From Massariosphaeria phaeospora (lineage: Eukaryota; Ascomycota; Dothideomycetes; Pleosporales), in NCBI GenBank assembly GCA_011032825.1, contig JAADJZ010000009.1, positions 1,302,001 through 1,366,000 on the forward strand: a DNA stretch of 64,000 bases, given 5' to 3'. The notes beneath the pieces were generated by a model that was not told the origin of the DNA, searched no databases, and saw only the letters and a program-made list of their open reading frames with translations. Below, one piece after another: positions 10,776 to 23,797 of this stretch. Made by a program: the position numbers and the translations under genes. The number at the start of each line of letters is the position of its first letter. Within the stretch, counting starts at the first letter, position 1.

Positions 10776-10925
10776 AGCTTCGAGCCTCCAGCTACTAGCT
10801 GCAAGCTTTCTACTACCTACATTCTGCCTCCCGACCAGCTTCGAGCCTCCCGCTACTAGCTTCGAGCTTTCTACTACCTACATTCTGCCTCCCGACCAGC
10901 TTCCGACTTCCTATTTCCGACTTCC
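10776..10925 (+). repeat. 61-bp tandem repeat, 2.4 copies
   Basis: Units at 10776-10836 and 10837-10897, with a decayed partial third. Each contains AGCTTCGAGCCTCC, GCTACTAGCT and CTTTCTACTACCTACATTCT. The two full copies differ at only a few bases, pointing to a recent duplication. Confidence 0.9.
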
Positions 10926-10942
10926 CCACCCGCACTCTCTCC

Positions 10943-11781
10943 ATGACTCTAATTCCGGTTCTTCCCGAGTTGATTCGCGACACGCCGACTCCTGGCGCGG
11001 TTCCTCACAAAGTCCCGTATGTATCCCATCTAACTCCAGCCCCAACGCAGCCCCCTGACAACATGCAAGCGCCGTCGCCGTCAACGACCTCGTCAACGTC
11101 AAAGTCATCTGTAGCACCTACTCAGGCTACTTCCGCATCTTCCCCGTCTCCAAGGCCCAACTCGCCACCTACTCCGGCTACTTCGCCGCCGAGCTCGCCG
11201 ACACCGACACCACCCTCCTCAACGCGCACGACGACCCCGCCCTCACCATCCGCGGCACCACCATCGTCCACTTCCTCGTCTTCCTCACCTGGCTCAAATA
11301 CCAGCGCTTCTACGCCACGCACGGCCGCGTCAGCGAGCCCGAGCACCTCTTCGTCGACCCAGCCGTCAGCGCCACCGAGTACCCGTACGAAGCCGGCCCG
11401 CTGTGGCTGCCCGTCGCCGCCGGCGCCGAGTGGGCCATGGCCGAAACCGCCACCGCGCTGGCGCTCTTCGGCGAGCGCTACAACATCCCGGAACTCGTTG
11501 CCGCCGCCCTCGAACGCCTCGCCTGGGTCGTCGAGCGCTTCCCGCAGCAGGCGTTCCCGCCTGGCGCCGAGTTCGTGGTCGCGCGCGCCTACGCGGCTAC
11601 GACGCCCGCCTCGAAGCTGCGTGTGGCGCTCGTTGAGAACTGGGTTTGGGCGATGGCGGGGGTGGTCGTCGCTGAGGAGTGCTTGGCAATTTTGCCGAGG
11701 GAGTTCTTGGTCGACTGCTTTGAGCTGGAGGTTGTGAAGTGGGTTGGGGAGGGGGAGGAGGGCGGATGGGTGGGCGAGTGA
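10943..11781 (+). CDS. BTB/POZ domain protein
   Basis: Exons 10943-11016 and 11070-11781 (intron with GTATGT donor and CTAAC branch) give 261 aa. The exon-2 frame has no ATG until 11437, so the upstream exon is needed; it supplies MTLIPVLPELIRDT. Residues about 30-130 look like a BTB fold: VNVKVICSTYSGYF, then FPVSKAQLATYSGYFAAEL, and a charged loop before the last helices. The C-terminal helices (ATALALFGERYNI and following) match the extension seen in fungal BTB proteins. BTB domains mediate dimerisation or cullin-3 binding; no other domain is present and the partner is unknown. GC is very high in exon 2. The 5' leader carries unusual tandem repeats. Confidence 0.75.
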
Positions 11782-12534
11782 GCGCCGGGAAGGGGGGTGA
11801 GGGGTTTGGGGGTGGGTGCAGATAGCGTAGGATTACCCAGGGCGTTGCCTTTTACTATTGATCTTTCTGGACATTATGTGGTGTGGTGCATACAATGGGG
11901 TGCGAAAATTGTGATGTGGATGTGCGTTGAGGGTTGTTGGGGACGGGGGGGCTTTTGTGGGGGGCGAGTGAGGGGGAGGGATATATGTGTGTGTAGGGCT
12001 TGGGAGACGGTATGGTTACTATGATGGCATGATTTATGGCTGATTGAGAGGGCGCTGGGGGATGCTGTTGACGATGTATGAGGTTTGAGTAGGGAGGAGA
12101 TAGCTTACGTTGGTTTCTAGCAAAGAGTATTGTATCCAGTATAGCGGGGAATGTCAATGTAGAGCTTACTAGAGATTCCATGCTGATTTAGCTATGCACA
12201 GTAGACAGGTAGGCAAGAGATGTGGTATTTACAGTAGTTCAGTAAGTGATGATATAAACACATATGTCTAGGCTAGCTAGTAACTCTTGGCTTTGGCCCA
12301 GCTTCCTTTCCCCGCGGCGCGGGTGCTTCCCAAGTGATGAAGTGGAAGTCAAGCAAGGAAGGTATCTCACAGGCAGAACCCAATTTTCGCCGGACATCCC
12401 TAGAGAGAGAGACAGAGAGAGAGAGAGATATGTACACACGCACAAACAGACCGACCGACCGACAAGCAACGTCAGTCATCTCAGTCAGTCAGTCAGTCAG
12501 CCAGTCAGCCAGTCAGCCAGCCCGACCGACCCCT
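11782..12534. other. Convergent intergenic region with microsatellites
   Basis: 3' flanks of the BTB gene and of glutamate dehydrogenase meet here. No gene seen. Simple repeats lie at the GDH end. Confidence 0.5.
12402..12521. repeat. Cluster of simple repeats downstream of GDH
   Basis: GA-rich run (about 12402-12428), CGAC units (about 12448-12463) and CAGT/CAGC units (about 12477-12521) lie back to back within 15 bp of the GDH stop codon, so they are transcribed as its 3' UTR if the message extends normally. Confidence 0.85.
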
Positions 12535-14237
<1,703 letters not shown>

Positions 14238-14356
14238 TGTGAATAGAGATGGAGATGGGTTTGAGGATATGTGAGTAGAATGTAGTGAGTAAAATACTGA
14301 ACTCGGCAGAGGTTGATTGAGGAAAGATATAGGAAGCTGGGTAGGCGCAAAGGGTG

Positions 14357-14364
14357 ATTATATA
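14357..14364 (-). promoter_or_regulatory. TATA-like box of gdhA
   Basis: TATATAAT on the minus strand, about 120 bp upstream of the GDH start codon, in a stretch with no other feature. The spacing suits a fungal core promoter. Confidence 0.45.
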
Positions 14365-14963
14365 GGTAGCTTGCTCCAGCGCTTCATCGGCGGGGTGGTC
14401 GCGCTGCTGGAATGGAAAAAGAAGCAATGCGACGACAACGCTGCAACGTCATCGGACCAATGACTGCCGCTGGAGAAAGCCGTAGTGGTTGTTTGTCGCC
14501 TTCTAGATTTCTGCTATGCAAACCGTGGTGTACGCCGATACTGATAAGGACTGTGGACCAATAGGAAGCGGGCGCCGGGCGGGCACGTGACTGCGCGGGG
14601 TTCTGACGGCGTGCGCACCCGCGGGACGAGGGTAATTGATGGAAGTCATCCATGACTGCCGGGAACGGCCGATCTCGGCGCGCGCTGGCGTTACCTGATG
14701 GATTCCGGGGTCTGCGCGAGCGGCGAGAGAGAGCGGGCTGGCAAGGTGGGACGGGCGGCGGGCCAGCACCCCGCGGACAAAGCAACGCGTGTTTTTCCGC
14801 TCACACGACCTTACTACCCTCCCTCAACACCTCAGCCGCGGGACCGAGACTCCAGAATTATTGGTACCAGCCCTGCCCAGACACGCCGCCCTCACGCCGC
14901 CTCCAGGCGCGCAAACCTCGTCCACGGTCCACTGCCCCCACATCCCAACCTGTTGCCCTCCGC
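14365..14963. other. gdhA promoter region
   Basis: Intergenic between GDH and the aldo-keto reductase, both on the minus strand. GC-rich and without a supported gene; ORFs on both strands here look random. Confidence 0.5.
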
Positions 14964-16419
14964 TTACGGACAGTCCGTGGGGTCCCAGTCTACCCAAGTG
15001 CACACCATCAGCCTCGGAGCAAACACATGGCCCAAATATTGATCCTCCGAAGTCGCCGTCTACGCACATGGAGGAGCACTCACCGGTCACCAGATACTCA
15101 TCCAGCGCATCCATCTTCTGCATGTCGTCGTCCTCAATCGAAAAGCCGCCAATAGTCGCATTTTCGACGATCCTCTCCTTCTTCACGCTCTTCGGCAGAG
15201 GGACGTAGCCATGCTGCAGACTCCACCGGACCAGCAGCTGTCCCGGCGTGCACGAGTACTTCTTTGCCAGCGAAACAATGGTCGGGTGTCTCATTCTCAG
15301 GGCACGCACCAGCGGTGCATACGCTTCCACAACAATCCCGTGCTCCTGGCAGAACGATGTAACGTCTTTCCGCGTATTGAAAGGATGCACTTCGATCTGG
15401 TTGACCGCTGGTGGAATTCGTGGTTTGGAGTCCAGAAGCTCTTGTAGCTAAACTCAATTGTCAGTAACGTAAGCCGGGGTCAGCTCTTGCATGCTGACGC
15501 GCAGAAAGACACGAGTACGAAAATGTTGGTCCTGCAAAGGCAATAAACAAAGTCTTCAGCGGTCTCGGAGGCTGCAAGCTGCCCGGTTCCTGACACCGAA
15601 GATTGCGTCTGCATCTCTGCCATGCAGCAGCGGTATAAACAGATAGCTCACGGATCACATGAGTAGCGCCTCTGTGCTATGATTGCATGCCTAGCAGGAG
15701 CATCTCGGAGATGCCCACTCGAAGGACGGAGCCTGTCGTAAACGATAATAAGAGAAAGACTTGCATGCTTGACCCCGTAATTGCTCACACCACCAATTTT
15801 GACTTCGCCGTCTTCGATGGCGTCTTCTACGGCTCTCCAACTATCAAGGCGTGCGCTTTTGCCACCATACGGCGAATGCAGGAGGAAGAGGTCAATGTAG
15901 CCTAGGCCGCATTCTTTGACCGATCTCTTGATGGCCGTTCGAGCTGAGTCGTACGTAGAGTTGGATGCAAGTTTGGACGTGAAATGCACATCCTCGCGTT
16001 TGAGGGAGTCTGTGTTCGCATCACTAGATAAAAAGTCCAGGATAGCATGCCCACTCTCTTTCTCGTTGTGGTACATTTGAGCCGAGTCAATTCTGTTAAT
16101 ACACCCCGTTAACAGCCTTTACGCTCCGGAAAGGTTCCCACACCTACCCTCGGTAGCCAGCCTGAAGACATAAGTGCATGTCATTGACGCGTGGGCAGTG
16201 TGTCCAATGTCAGAAACGGGCAATGGACTTACCTCCAAAGCCCAGCCCACGGCTTTGGATGTCTCACGACCAGCCGTCAAGTAGACACCCAAATGAATCG
16301 TGGGCATAGATAAGCCATTGGATAGCTACGAATTTGTCAAGACTCGGCCACTTGGTGCGACCGTGATAAGACAGACATACCTTGGTGCGAGAGGCCAAGG
16401 AGAACGACGGTTGAGCCAT
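14964..16419 (-). CDS. Aldo-keto reductase
   Basis: NAD(P)H-dependent aldehyde/ketone reductase of the AKR barrel family. Six exons: 16381-16419, 16233-16325, 16148-16161, 15765-16092, 15084-15447 and 14964-14989, giving 287 aa. The catalytic tetrad is visible: Asp and Tyr in IDSAQMY, Lys in VHFTSKLAS, and His in [14 protein letters not shown]-site sequence [10 protein letters not shown] lies near the C-terminus. The last exon completes the typical ending [10 protein letters not shown]. Two splicing oddities: exon 3 is only 14 nt, and the intron after exon 4 (15448-15764, 317 nt) begins GCAAGT, so it is a GC-AG intron. The frame fits only with these joins. The natural substrate is unknown. 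Confidence 0.85.
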
Positions 16420-18172
16420 AGTAACAGCTGTCGTCAATATTTGGCAAGCCTTTCGATGCTGCGAGCGAGCGCCACGATGCGGTGCAGGTGAGGTGGAGGA
16501 GGGCAGCGATGCAGGCCACGCCGAAATGGAGTTGCTCGGAACGTGGTCAGATGGTTACGTCAGAATGCGGTCCCACACCCTCGGCCTCAAGGCTCACACC
16601 CGGGGCAGTGGTTGGGGATGAAGAGGCGCGGGCATTATTTGCTGCATGCTCTTGTGCGCCAGTCATCATGGGCCGCGCGGTAGTCGTGAGGCTGTGCAAC
16701 CTATGCGTGCAGCTGGGAGTGTGTCGGACCGCGTTTCATCCGCGAAAAAGCACGCACAGTCATGGCGGTTCCCTTTGCGATGTACATATCTTATTGGTGT
16801 CAGAGACTATTGACAACTGCCCCTCCAGCGTAGGATACGAAGCGTAGTCACTTGGTCGGCGATACGTAGTGGACTTTCTTCTTTTCTACGTACGCGCCCT
16901 CTGTACAGACGGGGCCGTAGTCCACGATGAGTGATGAGTGCATGTTAGTGCACACTCGCGTGGTTTGCCGTAGGATTTCCTGGATTGGATCTGGTCCATA
17001 CTACTCCGTATAAGCAGTCCCAATAGAGCAGCCTTCACGGCGGCATGCGGCACTGCTTACCGCGTTTGACGAGCAGGCGTCGGGCGGCGCATTGTCAATC
17101 CAGGCAGTCGGCGAGGGTGGTCAAGCCAGTTGTGGTCGCCGGGTGGTGGTGGCTCAACTCTGCCTCTACTCGAGAGGCACAAGCCGTGGGTTCCTCCAAC
17201 GCTGCTCGCTCGGTCCCTGGAGCGGCCTGGTGGTGCCGTCACCACCTAGGAGAATTCGCCGTCGTCACCTGCGGTTCCTGCAGCAGCGCGGTCGAGATCG
17301 AGGCCCATCTCGTCGGCCAACCCGAGGGTGCACCGCCGTCCGGCACGAAGCGAGACGCAAGACGCAAGACGCAAGACGCCCGCGCCAGCATCGGGTCCTG
17401 TACACCCGGTGGGGTAATGGTGCAGCAGTTCGTCAGATGCGCTGGATGTGGGCGTTGGAGGACTTGGAGGAGGGGCGGCGGGCAGCTGAAGGGTGCTCGC
17501 AGAGTGGCACCAGCTGCTGGTGATTGGCGCGCTGGCGAGGCCCTGCAGCAGCGGCAGCGTGGAGTCTCAGCGGGACGCAGCCAGGCAAAAGTCACAAAAG
17601 CCACAACTCCATCCCCGACACCTCCCCGGCCCACCCCTTGCACTCCCTCTGACACTCGCCCTGCGAAGCCACACTTCAAGAGCTATCTCCGCTACGGGCG
17701 GAGCCACACATTGCGCCCATTGGGGCGGATCAGCAGATCTGCCAGGGCCGTCAGTGCCGAGGAGCGCCTCGATTCGTTTGGACGTGATCAGCTCCAGGGT
17801 TTATTTTGGAATAAAAGTGAACCTCCACCAGGGCTTCAATAGATGCGTGTAGGAGGCGTCCGAAGCCACTTCTTGTCCCGTTCCTGCTCTGCTCTTGAGC
17901 ATCGTGTCCGCAGGATATAAGAGCCCACAGCCCGCGCGCTATACCTCCATCAAGCTTGACTCCGGCCAGCCTCTAACGTCAACCAGCAGCCATTCGAGCG
18001 CATGCGCTTCCTGTCGTCATTGATATCTTTACGATCCCAGAGATCGATATTATCAACCCCTTGACCTGTACCGACGCCCAGTACGGCCATTCCAGAGGTG
18101 AGTTGTGTGATACAAAAGTCTCGTGTTCCTCCCATCTGACATTTGTGTCCCTGCAGTAGTTCGCCTCGCACA
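16420..18172. other. 1.75-kb intergenic region
   Basis: Divergent spacer between the aldo-keto reductase and the next plus-strand gene. A 265-aa ORF at 17045-17842 has shuffled, arginine- and cysteine-rich composition and overlapping ORFs in other frames; I do not regard it as a gene. Short GACGCAA repeats occur at about 17350-17380. Confidence 0.45.
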
Positions 18173-18919
18173 ATGAACTTCCAGACCAACTTCCCAGCAG
18201 GATATCCGGTTTTCCATCCACGAGGAGGGCCCTTCACGGGTGCTGCGAGCTCTTCTTCGGGAGAATCAAGATCTGGACCACATGGGCCCGGTGCTGGTGC
18301 TGGTGCGCCAGAATTCGACATATTCGACTGGTTTCCCGCCTACCAGAGCTGCCAGCGGTACTTCCTCGACCATGCCCAGCACGACAACGGCGTGCAGGCC
18401 GTCGCTGCGCTCGTCAACATCTGTTTGCCTTTCCAGTGGACGACAAGTCCCCTCGTAAACTCGACTGGGCCTGGCCCTCACGCTTCGGGACCCGGAGCAT
18501 ACAATCTGCCGTGGCCAAGAACCGGCCCAGTGCAGAATACCAGAGGCCAACCGCCGCCAGTATCCGTGTCACTCGTCCCCTACATCCGGCGGCTCATCAT
18601 CACCGGCATGGACAGAGAGCCCATCATGCACGGCTTCTTCGGCGAGGACTGGAAGAAGGGCGTTGGGCCGGTACACGAATGCGAACGCAGGAACTATCTC
18701 TTCGCAGCGAAGAGTGGTGGATGGGCCCAAGTCAAGTATCAGTACGACATGTCTCCGCACGAATCGGTTCCATTCCTCAAGCCGCTGCAAGACGTGCAGC
18801 TGGCGGAGATTGAGGGCGCAGAGAAGACGTGGAGCCAGTGGCTGGCCATGGAGGATTGGATGGTCGGCCCGAGGGCGCCCGACGTGGAGGAATCTGGAGC
18901 TAATCGCGGCGGGTCCTGA
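18173..18919 (+). CDS. Conserved-looking fungal protein of unknown function
   Basis: Intronless, 248 aa, starting MNFQTNFPAGYPVF. The first 50 residues are Gly/Ser/Pro-rich and disordered. The rest is compact: IFDWFPAYQSCQRYFLDHAQ, a helical VQAVAALVNICLPF, then VPYIRRLIITGMD, HGFFGEDW and a C-terminal KTWSQWLAMEDW. The aromatic-rich core and the good codon pattern mark it as a real gene. I have seen similar proteins annotated vaguely in other filamentous ascomycetes but cannot assign a function. No signal peptide or TM segment. An upstream acceptor-like CTGCAG at about 18151-18156 suggests a 5'-UTR intron. Confidence 0.65.
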   Translation: MNFQTNFPAGYPVFHPRGGPFTGAASSSSGESRSGPHGPGAGAGAPEFDIFDWFPAYQSCQRYFLDHAQHDNGVQAVAALVNICLPFQWTTSPLVNSTGPGPHASGPGAYNLPWPRTGPVQNTRGQPPPVSVSLVPYIRRLIITGMDREPIMHGFFGEDWKKGVGPVHECERRNYLFAAKSGGWAQVKYQYDMSPHESVPFLKPLQDVQLAEIEGAEKTWSQWLAMEDWMVGPRAPDVEESGANRGGS

Positions 18920-19675
18920 TTTCTGGCTTGGAGTATGGCGTTTTGTTAGCTGCGTGGGATGGGAAGCTATGGGAAACAAAGGACGACATGGCGTTTGGAA
19001 GTCGGCAGGCGCTTTTCCAGCATCTACCCAGTTGGGGCTAGCTCGGCTTCCACATTGGGGGAATTAATAATATGATTGTCTTGTAACGGATAAGATCAGA
19101 GGCGCGAAGGAAGGTTTGGTGCTGTGCATGTCGTGGACCACCTGCATTGCATGTTGGAGTTCCGGGTCGACAGCGCAGCCTGCCGGAGAAGCAATTATAT
19201 ATTGGTCCGTGCGCCTCACCAGCCACACCTTGTGTGCGGCGATGCACGGATGAAGAGGGTCACACGACAAAAGCCTACTACTCGGCGCATAGATATCTCG
19301 TGTAATGGATCGTTAGTCTCTGAAGGTCCTGGACGAGTCCCCCCAATGACGGGCACGCGCACCGCTGCGGCACCAGCATGTCGCATATGTGGACTCAGCC
19401 AAAGCTGGACCTGCGAGGGGCTCCTTCGGGAGAGCATCAATATTGTATAATAATATGCTTGAGAACAGATGGACCGCTTCCCTCTGAATGTAATTGCGCA
19501 CTGTTTCGCTGGCTGGATTGCCTGGGCGCCAAGCGACTCCTCGCACCTGCCTCGCGTAGGGACACGAAGTGATCTGTATCACTCTGCACATCCACAACTC
19601 ACCATCACACCTCGAAGATTTTTTGGCCGGATCAGCCCCTGACACAGTCTAGGCATCTTTACTCCTTAGTAAACT
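18920..19675. other. Intergenic region
   Basis: About 750 bp between the unknown gene and MED5. No supported gene. Confidence 0.5.
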
Positions 19676-22600
19676 ATGGACTCGCCAACCGCAACTTGGA
19701 CACAGTTCTTTGACAGATGTCTCGCATTCCGCACTGACCGTGAAACATTCGACGTTGCCGTTTCCACGCTGCACTCCGAATCGCCTCTTTCGGGACGGAA
19801 GCTTGCTGAACTGCTACTGAAGCCCCGCACTGCCGCCTCGATCACAGTTGACCCACGAGTATACGTCTATCTTGAGCGACTTCTGGCATTGAAGAAGGTC
19901 GACGCATCCGAGGCCCTGATCTCAGCATTCAAGTTCTCGAGAGACCGCCCACAGATAACGGGGAGCGACGGAGTCCTCAAAGATCCCATACCATGGCGGA
20001 ACTCTCCCGAGCTGGAAGAAGTACTCTTTACTCGTCTTCACAAGTTATTCTCCATAGGACATCGGCCTATATCTAACACCGAGGCGGCGAGGACTCTGAT
20101 CGTAGTGTCATCATGGATGTCGACAATGGTTACATCGCATACGAACGACTCGATGCTCCAGGCCATGGCCGGTATTCAGCAGCATCCCCAGCAACAGTCT
20201 ATCAGTGTTCGCGAAGCTCTTGGCATGCTTATTGTCGGCCTGGTCGAGAATGAAAAGATACTTCTGTTGTTGGGTAAAGATGAACACAAGGGTACGTGGA
20301 ACTGTTCTTATACGTTACGGTCGCACTTAGAAGGGAAAGAGACGGCCGGAGAAACACGAGAACTACCCTATGGTGCAGGCGATACCACGAGACGAATTAT
20401 GTGGACTCCCGGTTCTATCTTACCTCTTCCTTTTGGATATTGACATCCTTACTTTCTGGGCTATTAGAACGTATGCTCACACAGTTTTCAGGTGTCCGAA
20501 ACCAATTTTCTCGATCGTTATCAATATTCATTCCCTTCTTATCTCAATCTTCGCTACAGATAGCAAACAGGCTTGAGATGTCTCAAAGGGAACATGACCT
20601 CCACGATAAGTCGGCCATGACAGCCAACGGAGAGGCAGCCGAGAACACTAGTCTAGGAGCCGCCGCTGTTCAGTTAGATGCCGTCTTAGACTTGCCTTTA
20701 GTAAACACACGAGCAGGGCTCTACATCTTTCTTAATTCTTTGGTGAGCTACATCCGACTCAACTTTTGGTTCTAGTCTGATCTGTCTAGCTTGTTGCCCG
20801 CCCTCTCACGGACGATTTTACTATCATTAACTACTTGCATTCCCGTTATAAGGTGAGCAAGGCCTCCTCATTGTCACACTCCACTAAGAAAGGCAGCTTG
20901 ACGCCCAAAATATGGCCACGGACCTGGTCACCGCAGCATTCGATATCTTGGCAAACGCTATGTATCGAAGTGAGCCTATCAACTCCATGTTTTGCTTGAA
21001 ATCATTCTTGGTCAACAAGATACCCATCCTACTGAGGCAATTGACTGCATCCATCTATCCAATGACACTGGAACTTTGTATAACTCAAGCGCTGGGCCAT
21101 ATCGATTCGAACGCATTCCCACCCTTCTCGCAAGGGTTCGACGATATCATGGCCAGCAATAGTGCCTTATCGGACGTCCGCCAGGATTTTCTCAATGCAT
21201 GCGCTCTCCACGGGCTAATACCGGCTAACAATGTCGAACGCTTGCTCGGGGAGGCTCCTATGCAGGGCCCCCCAGAGACGAAATACACCAAGAATGGCCT
21301 GCTCAATCAATGCAGACAGAACTCCGAAAGGGTGAACATGCTCATCGACGAGCTTGAAAATCTAGACGGCAATGCCGGCGCCATTGCCGGTGCAGTTACG
21401 GAGGTAATATATAGCCCATTTTCGTTGACATACACTAACGCCTCGTAGTTTATATCGCACCTTTGCGAGACACAAACGACGATGTATCTTAAATCGGTCT
21501 GTAACCTGCTTTCCAGGAAACCATTAGCGTTGGATGTAATTCTACAGTTCACCTCACCGTCTAATATCCTTCGGCCTCTGTGCCAATTCTTAGACGAGTT
21601 CCGTTACGAGGGAGACCAAGGTAGACACTTTCTCCCACTCGAGGTACTTACTAGCTGACAATATCAGGCGAACACCAGCCAGTATATGACGAGTTCGGGG
21701 CTATACTGATATTGATCTTAGCTTTTGTCCATCGCTATGACTTGACTTACCACGAGCTTCGTATCAGCCATGATTCGTTCGTTGCACAGCTCCTTCAGCG
21801 CGGCCACAAGAACATGACCCCAGATGAGATGACAAAAGAAGAAGGAGCACGTTTAGGAAGTTGGTTATGCGGTCTCTTGGACTCTGATAAAGAAGGACTG
21901 AGTAATGAGGTCTTTTCTTCATGCCGGCCGCAAGACTTCTACTTGATAGTTCCGACCCTCTTCAGCCAGATGGTGCAGGCCTGCTCCTGTGGAGTTTTCT
22001 CCTTAGATTCTGTCAAGGGAGGGCTGGAATGTGAGTTCCTTCGATCCCAAAGAAGCATGGCTCTGACATCATACAGACCTTCATGAAACCTTTCTTCTGC
22101 CCTCTCTAGTTGGCGCTTTGAAGTGGATGGTTTCCAATGCTCTCCTACAGACACATCAAGATCTTGAGGTACTAATGCAGATATTCCACAAGTTGATCCG
22201 GTCTACTCCAACATCTGGAGACGCACAAGCGATGCATTCAACGATCCTGTCCATAGTTTCCAGCCGTCTCAAAAAATTCTTCCTCATCCTCAAGCAGCGC
22301 CATCCCAACCGCACGGATATTGACCCGCTTGTCGATGCCATCAGAGCGCACCACGACTATGAACGCTCCGCATATGCGTCGATGGCGGAAATGAGACAGT
22401 GGAATAACGGATCTACTAGTCTAAGTAGTTCTATACGCCAGACTGTGCGACAACTCTCACAGTGGGTATCTGCAACCTCACTTCAGGTCAATCCGCCAAG
22501 CTACACACATCGGCAAATTTACACCTCCGTACATATTCAAGGCGCTTCGAGCACACTTCGAGCCATTGTGGACGAGATAAAGGCTCAGACTGATGCGGGA

Positions 22601-23224
22601 AATGGTGCTGCAGCTTTGGATATTGGGGTATCACTAATCTGCGCGCCTACAGTAAACAATAGTCCTATGTCTGTGGATAGTTCGGTGCTTGCACCAGGAC
22701 CATTCCGAACGCGATCGAACCTCCGCGAGATGCTTAAAGCCGAGTTCGACGAGGCGCCATCCATGGTCTCTTCAGACCCTCTAGCCGCCGCAACCATTGT
22801 CCGTCTGCACCGCCGCGTTGAAGCTCAACTCGCCATCGTCGTCCAAACCGGCCTTCAAAATGCTCAAATCAGACTTGCAGACGTGGCTAGTGTCGATGTC
22901 CAGAACCAGCCTCTGCCTGATCTCGATACAGCGATGAACGATGCAGCAGCAGCGACTATGGCAGCTGCGAGTGCTGATCTGGACATGAACAAGCAAGCGC
23001 TGCACAGGAGCCTTGACGAGCAGTTGGATTTGAGCGCGGCGGGTGCGGGACTCGATTTGAGCAGTATGACTGCTACCACCGCGGATATGACGGCCGCAAT
23101 GGGCATGCCCGACCTGCCCGACCTGGGCGACCTGGGTGATATGGGAGACATGGGCGACATGAGCATGGGCATGAATATGGGTGATGACGACAATGACTGG
23201 GGCTTGGACTTCAACAACATGTAG
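19676..23224 (+). CDS. NUT1: Mediator of RNA polymerase II transcription subunit 5
   Basis: Tail-module subunit of Mediator, linking activators to Pol II. Seven exons: 19676-20291, 20492-20742, 20790-20852, 20897-21403, 21449-21620, 21668-22030 and 22077-23224, giving 1,039 aa, the expected size for fungal Med5. The protein is almost entirely helical repeats. The C-terminus is diagnostic: a Met/Asp/Gly-rich run of GDMGDM units ending DDNDWGLDFNNM, as in other fungal Med5 proteins. Intron 1 is 200 nt; the others are 37-52 nt. One long gene reconstructed over several ORFs; all junctions keep frame. Confidence 0.88.
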
Positions 23225-23797
23225 AATAGGCTGATGGAATCTGTCTTTGGCCTTACACCATGGTATTAAAGGGGTTAATGGAGTATTAGCAATATTGGGT
23301 AAACTTGGGAGACTAGGTTCGAGTTTTGTGAGCTGGAGGGGAAGGCTCGCTTTGTAGCATTTCTGTATTCAGTAATTCCTTCTGACGCGTAGTTTGAGGT
23401 TTGTTATATGTTTGTGTGCATTTCTACACTCGGTGTTATTGCATCAAGCAGCCGTCGAAGCCGAGGTTATGATGGATATACTTCAACCGCGGGGGTACAG
23501 AGGAGTGCCTGCCACGCGACGCAAACACGAAGATACCCCACCTACCTACCTACATCTTCTCCCCTCTCAACCGCAATATCTAAAACAACGCCACTCTGGC
23601 TTGTTTTCCAGCTCAGCTCAGCTCAATTCAGCTCCTTTTCTGCTCGTATACGCTATCTCATCCCCTCCAACCGCATTGAGCCGAATCGTGCAGAACCTTA
23701 AGCCTTAACTAATAGAGGCACGAAACGAAACGAAACGAAACGAAGGGAGTGCCTTGGCTTGCAAACCCACAACGGACGGACGGCCGAACGAGACAGA
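23225..23797. other. Intergenic region with GAAAC repeat
   Basis: Spacer between MED5 and the SDR gene. A short tandem run of CGAAA units lies at about 23721-23745. No gene seen. Confidence 0.5.

Larger units (their letters stand above)
9752..10942. other. Intergenic region and long BTB-gene leader
   Basis: No gene recognised. The last 300 bp hold tandem repeats, listed separately. A long ORF from 10510 runs through the repeats and is judged non-coding. Confidence 0.5.

Noticed and set aside
10510..11058. 182-aa ORF through the tandem repeats
   Set aside because: Its Ser/Leu/Pro repeats come straight from the DNA repeats, and the BTB frame requires the splice at 11016/11070.
17045..17842. 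265-aa ORF in the 16.4-18.2 kb spacer
   Set aside because: Overlapped by open frames on both strands; arginine-rich with no domain. GC-driven chance ORF.
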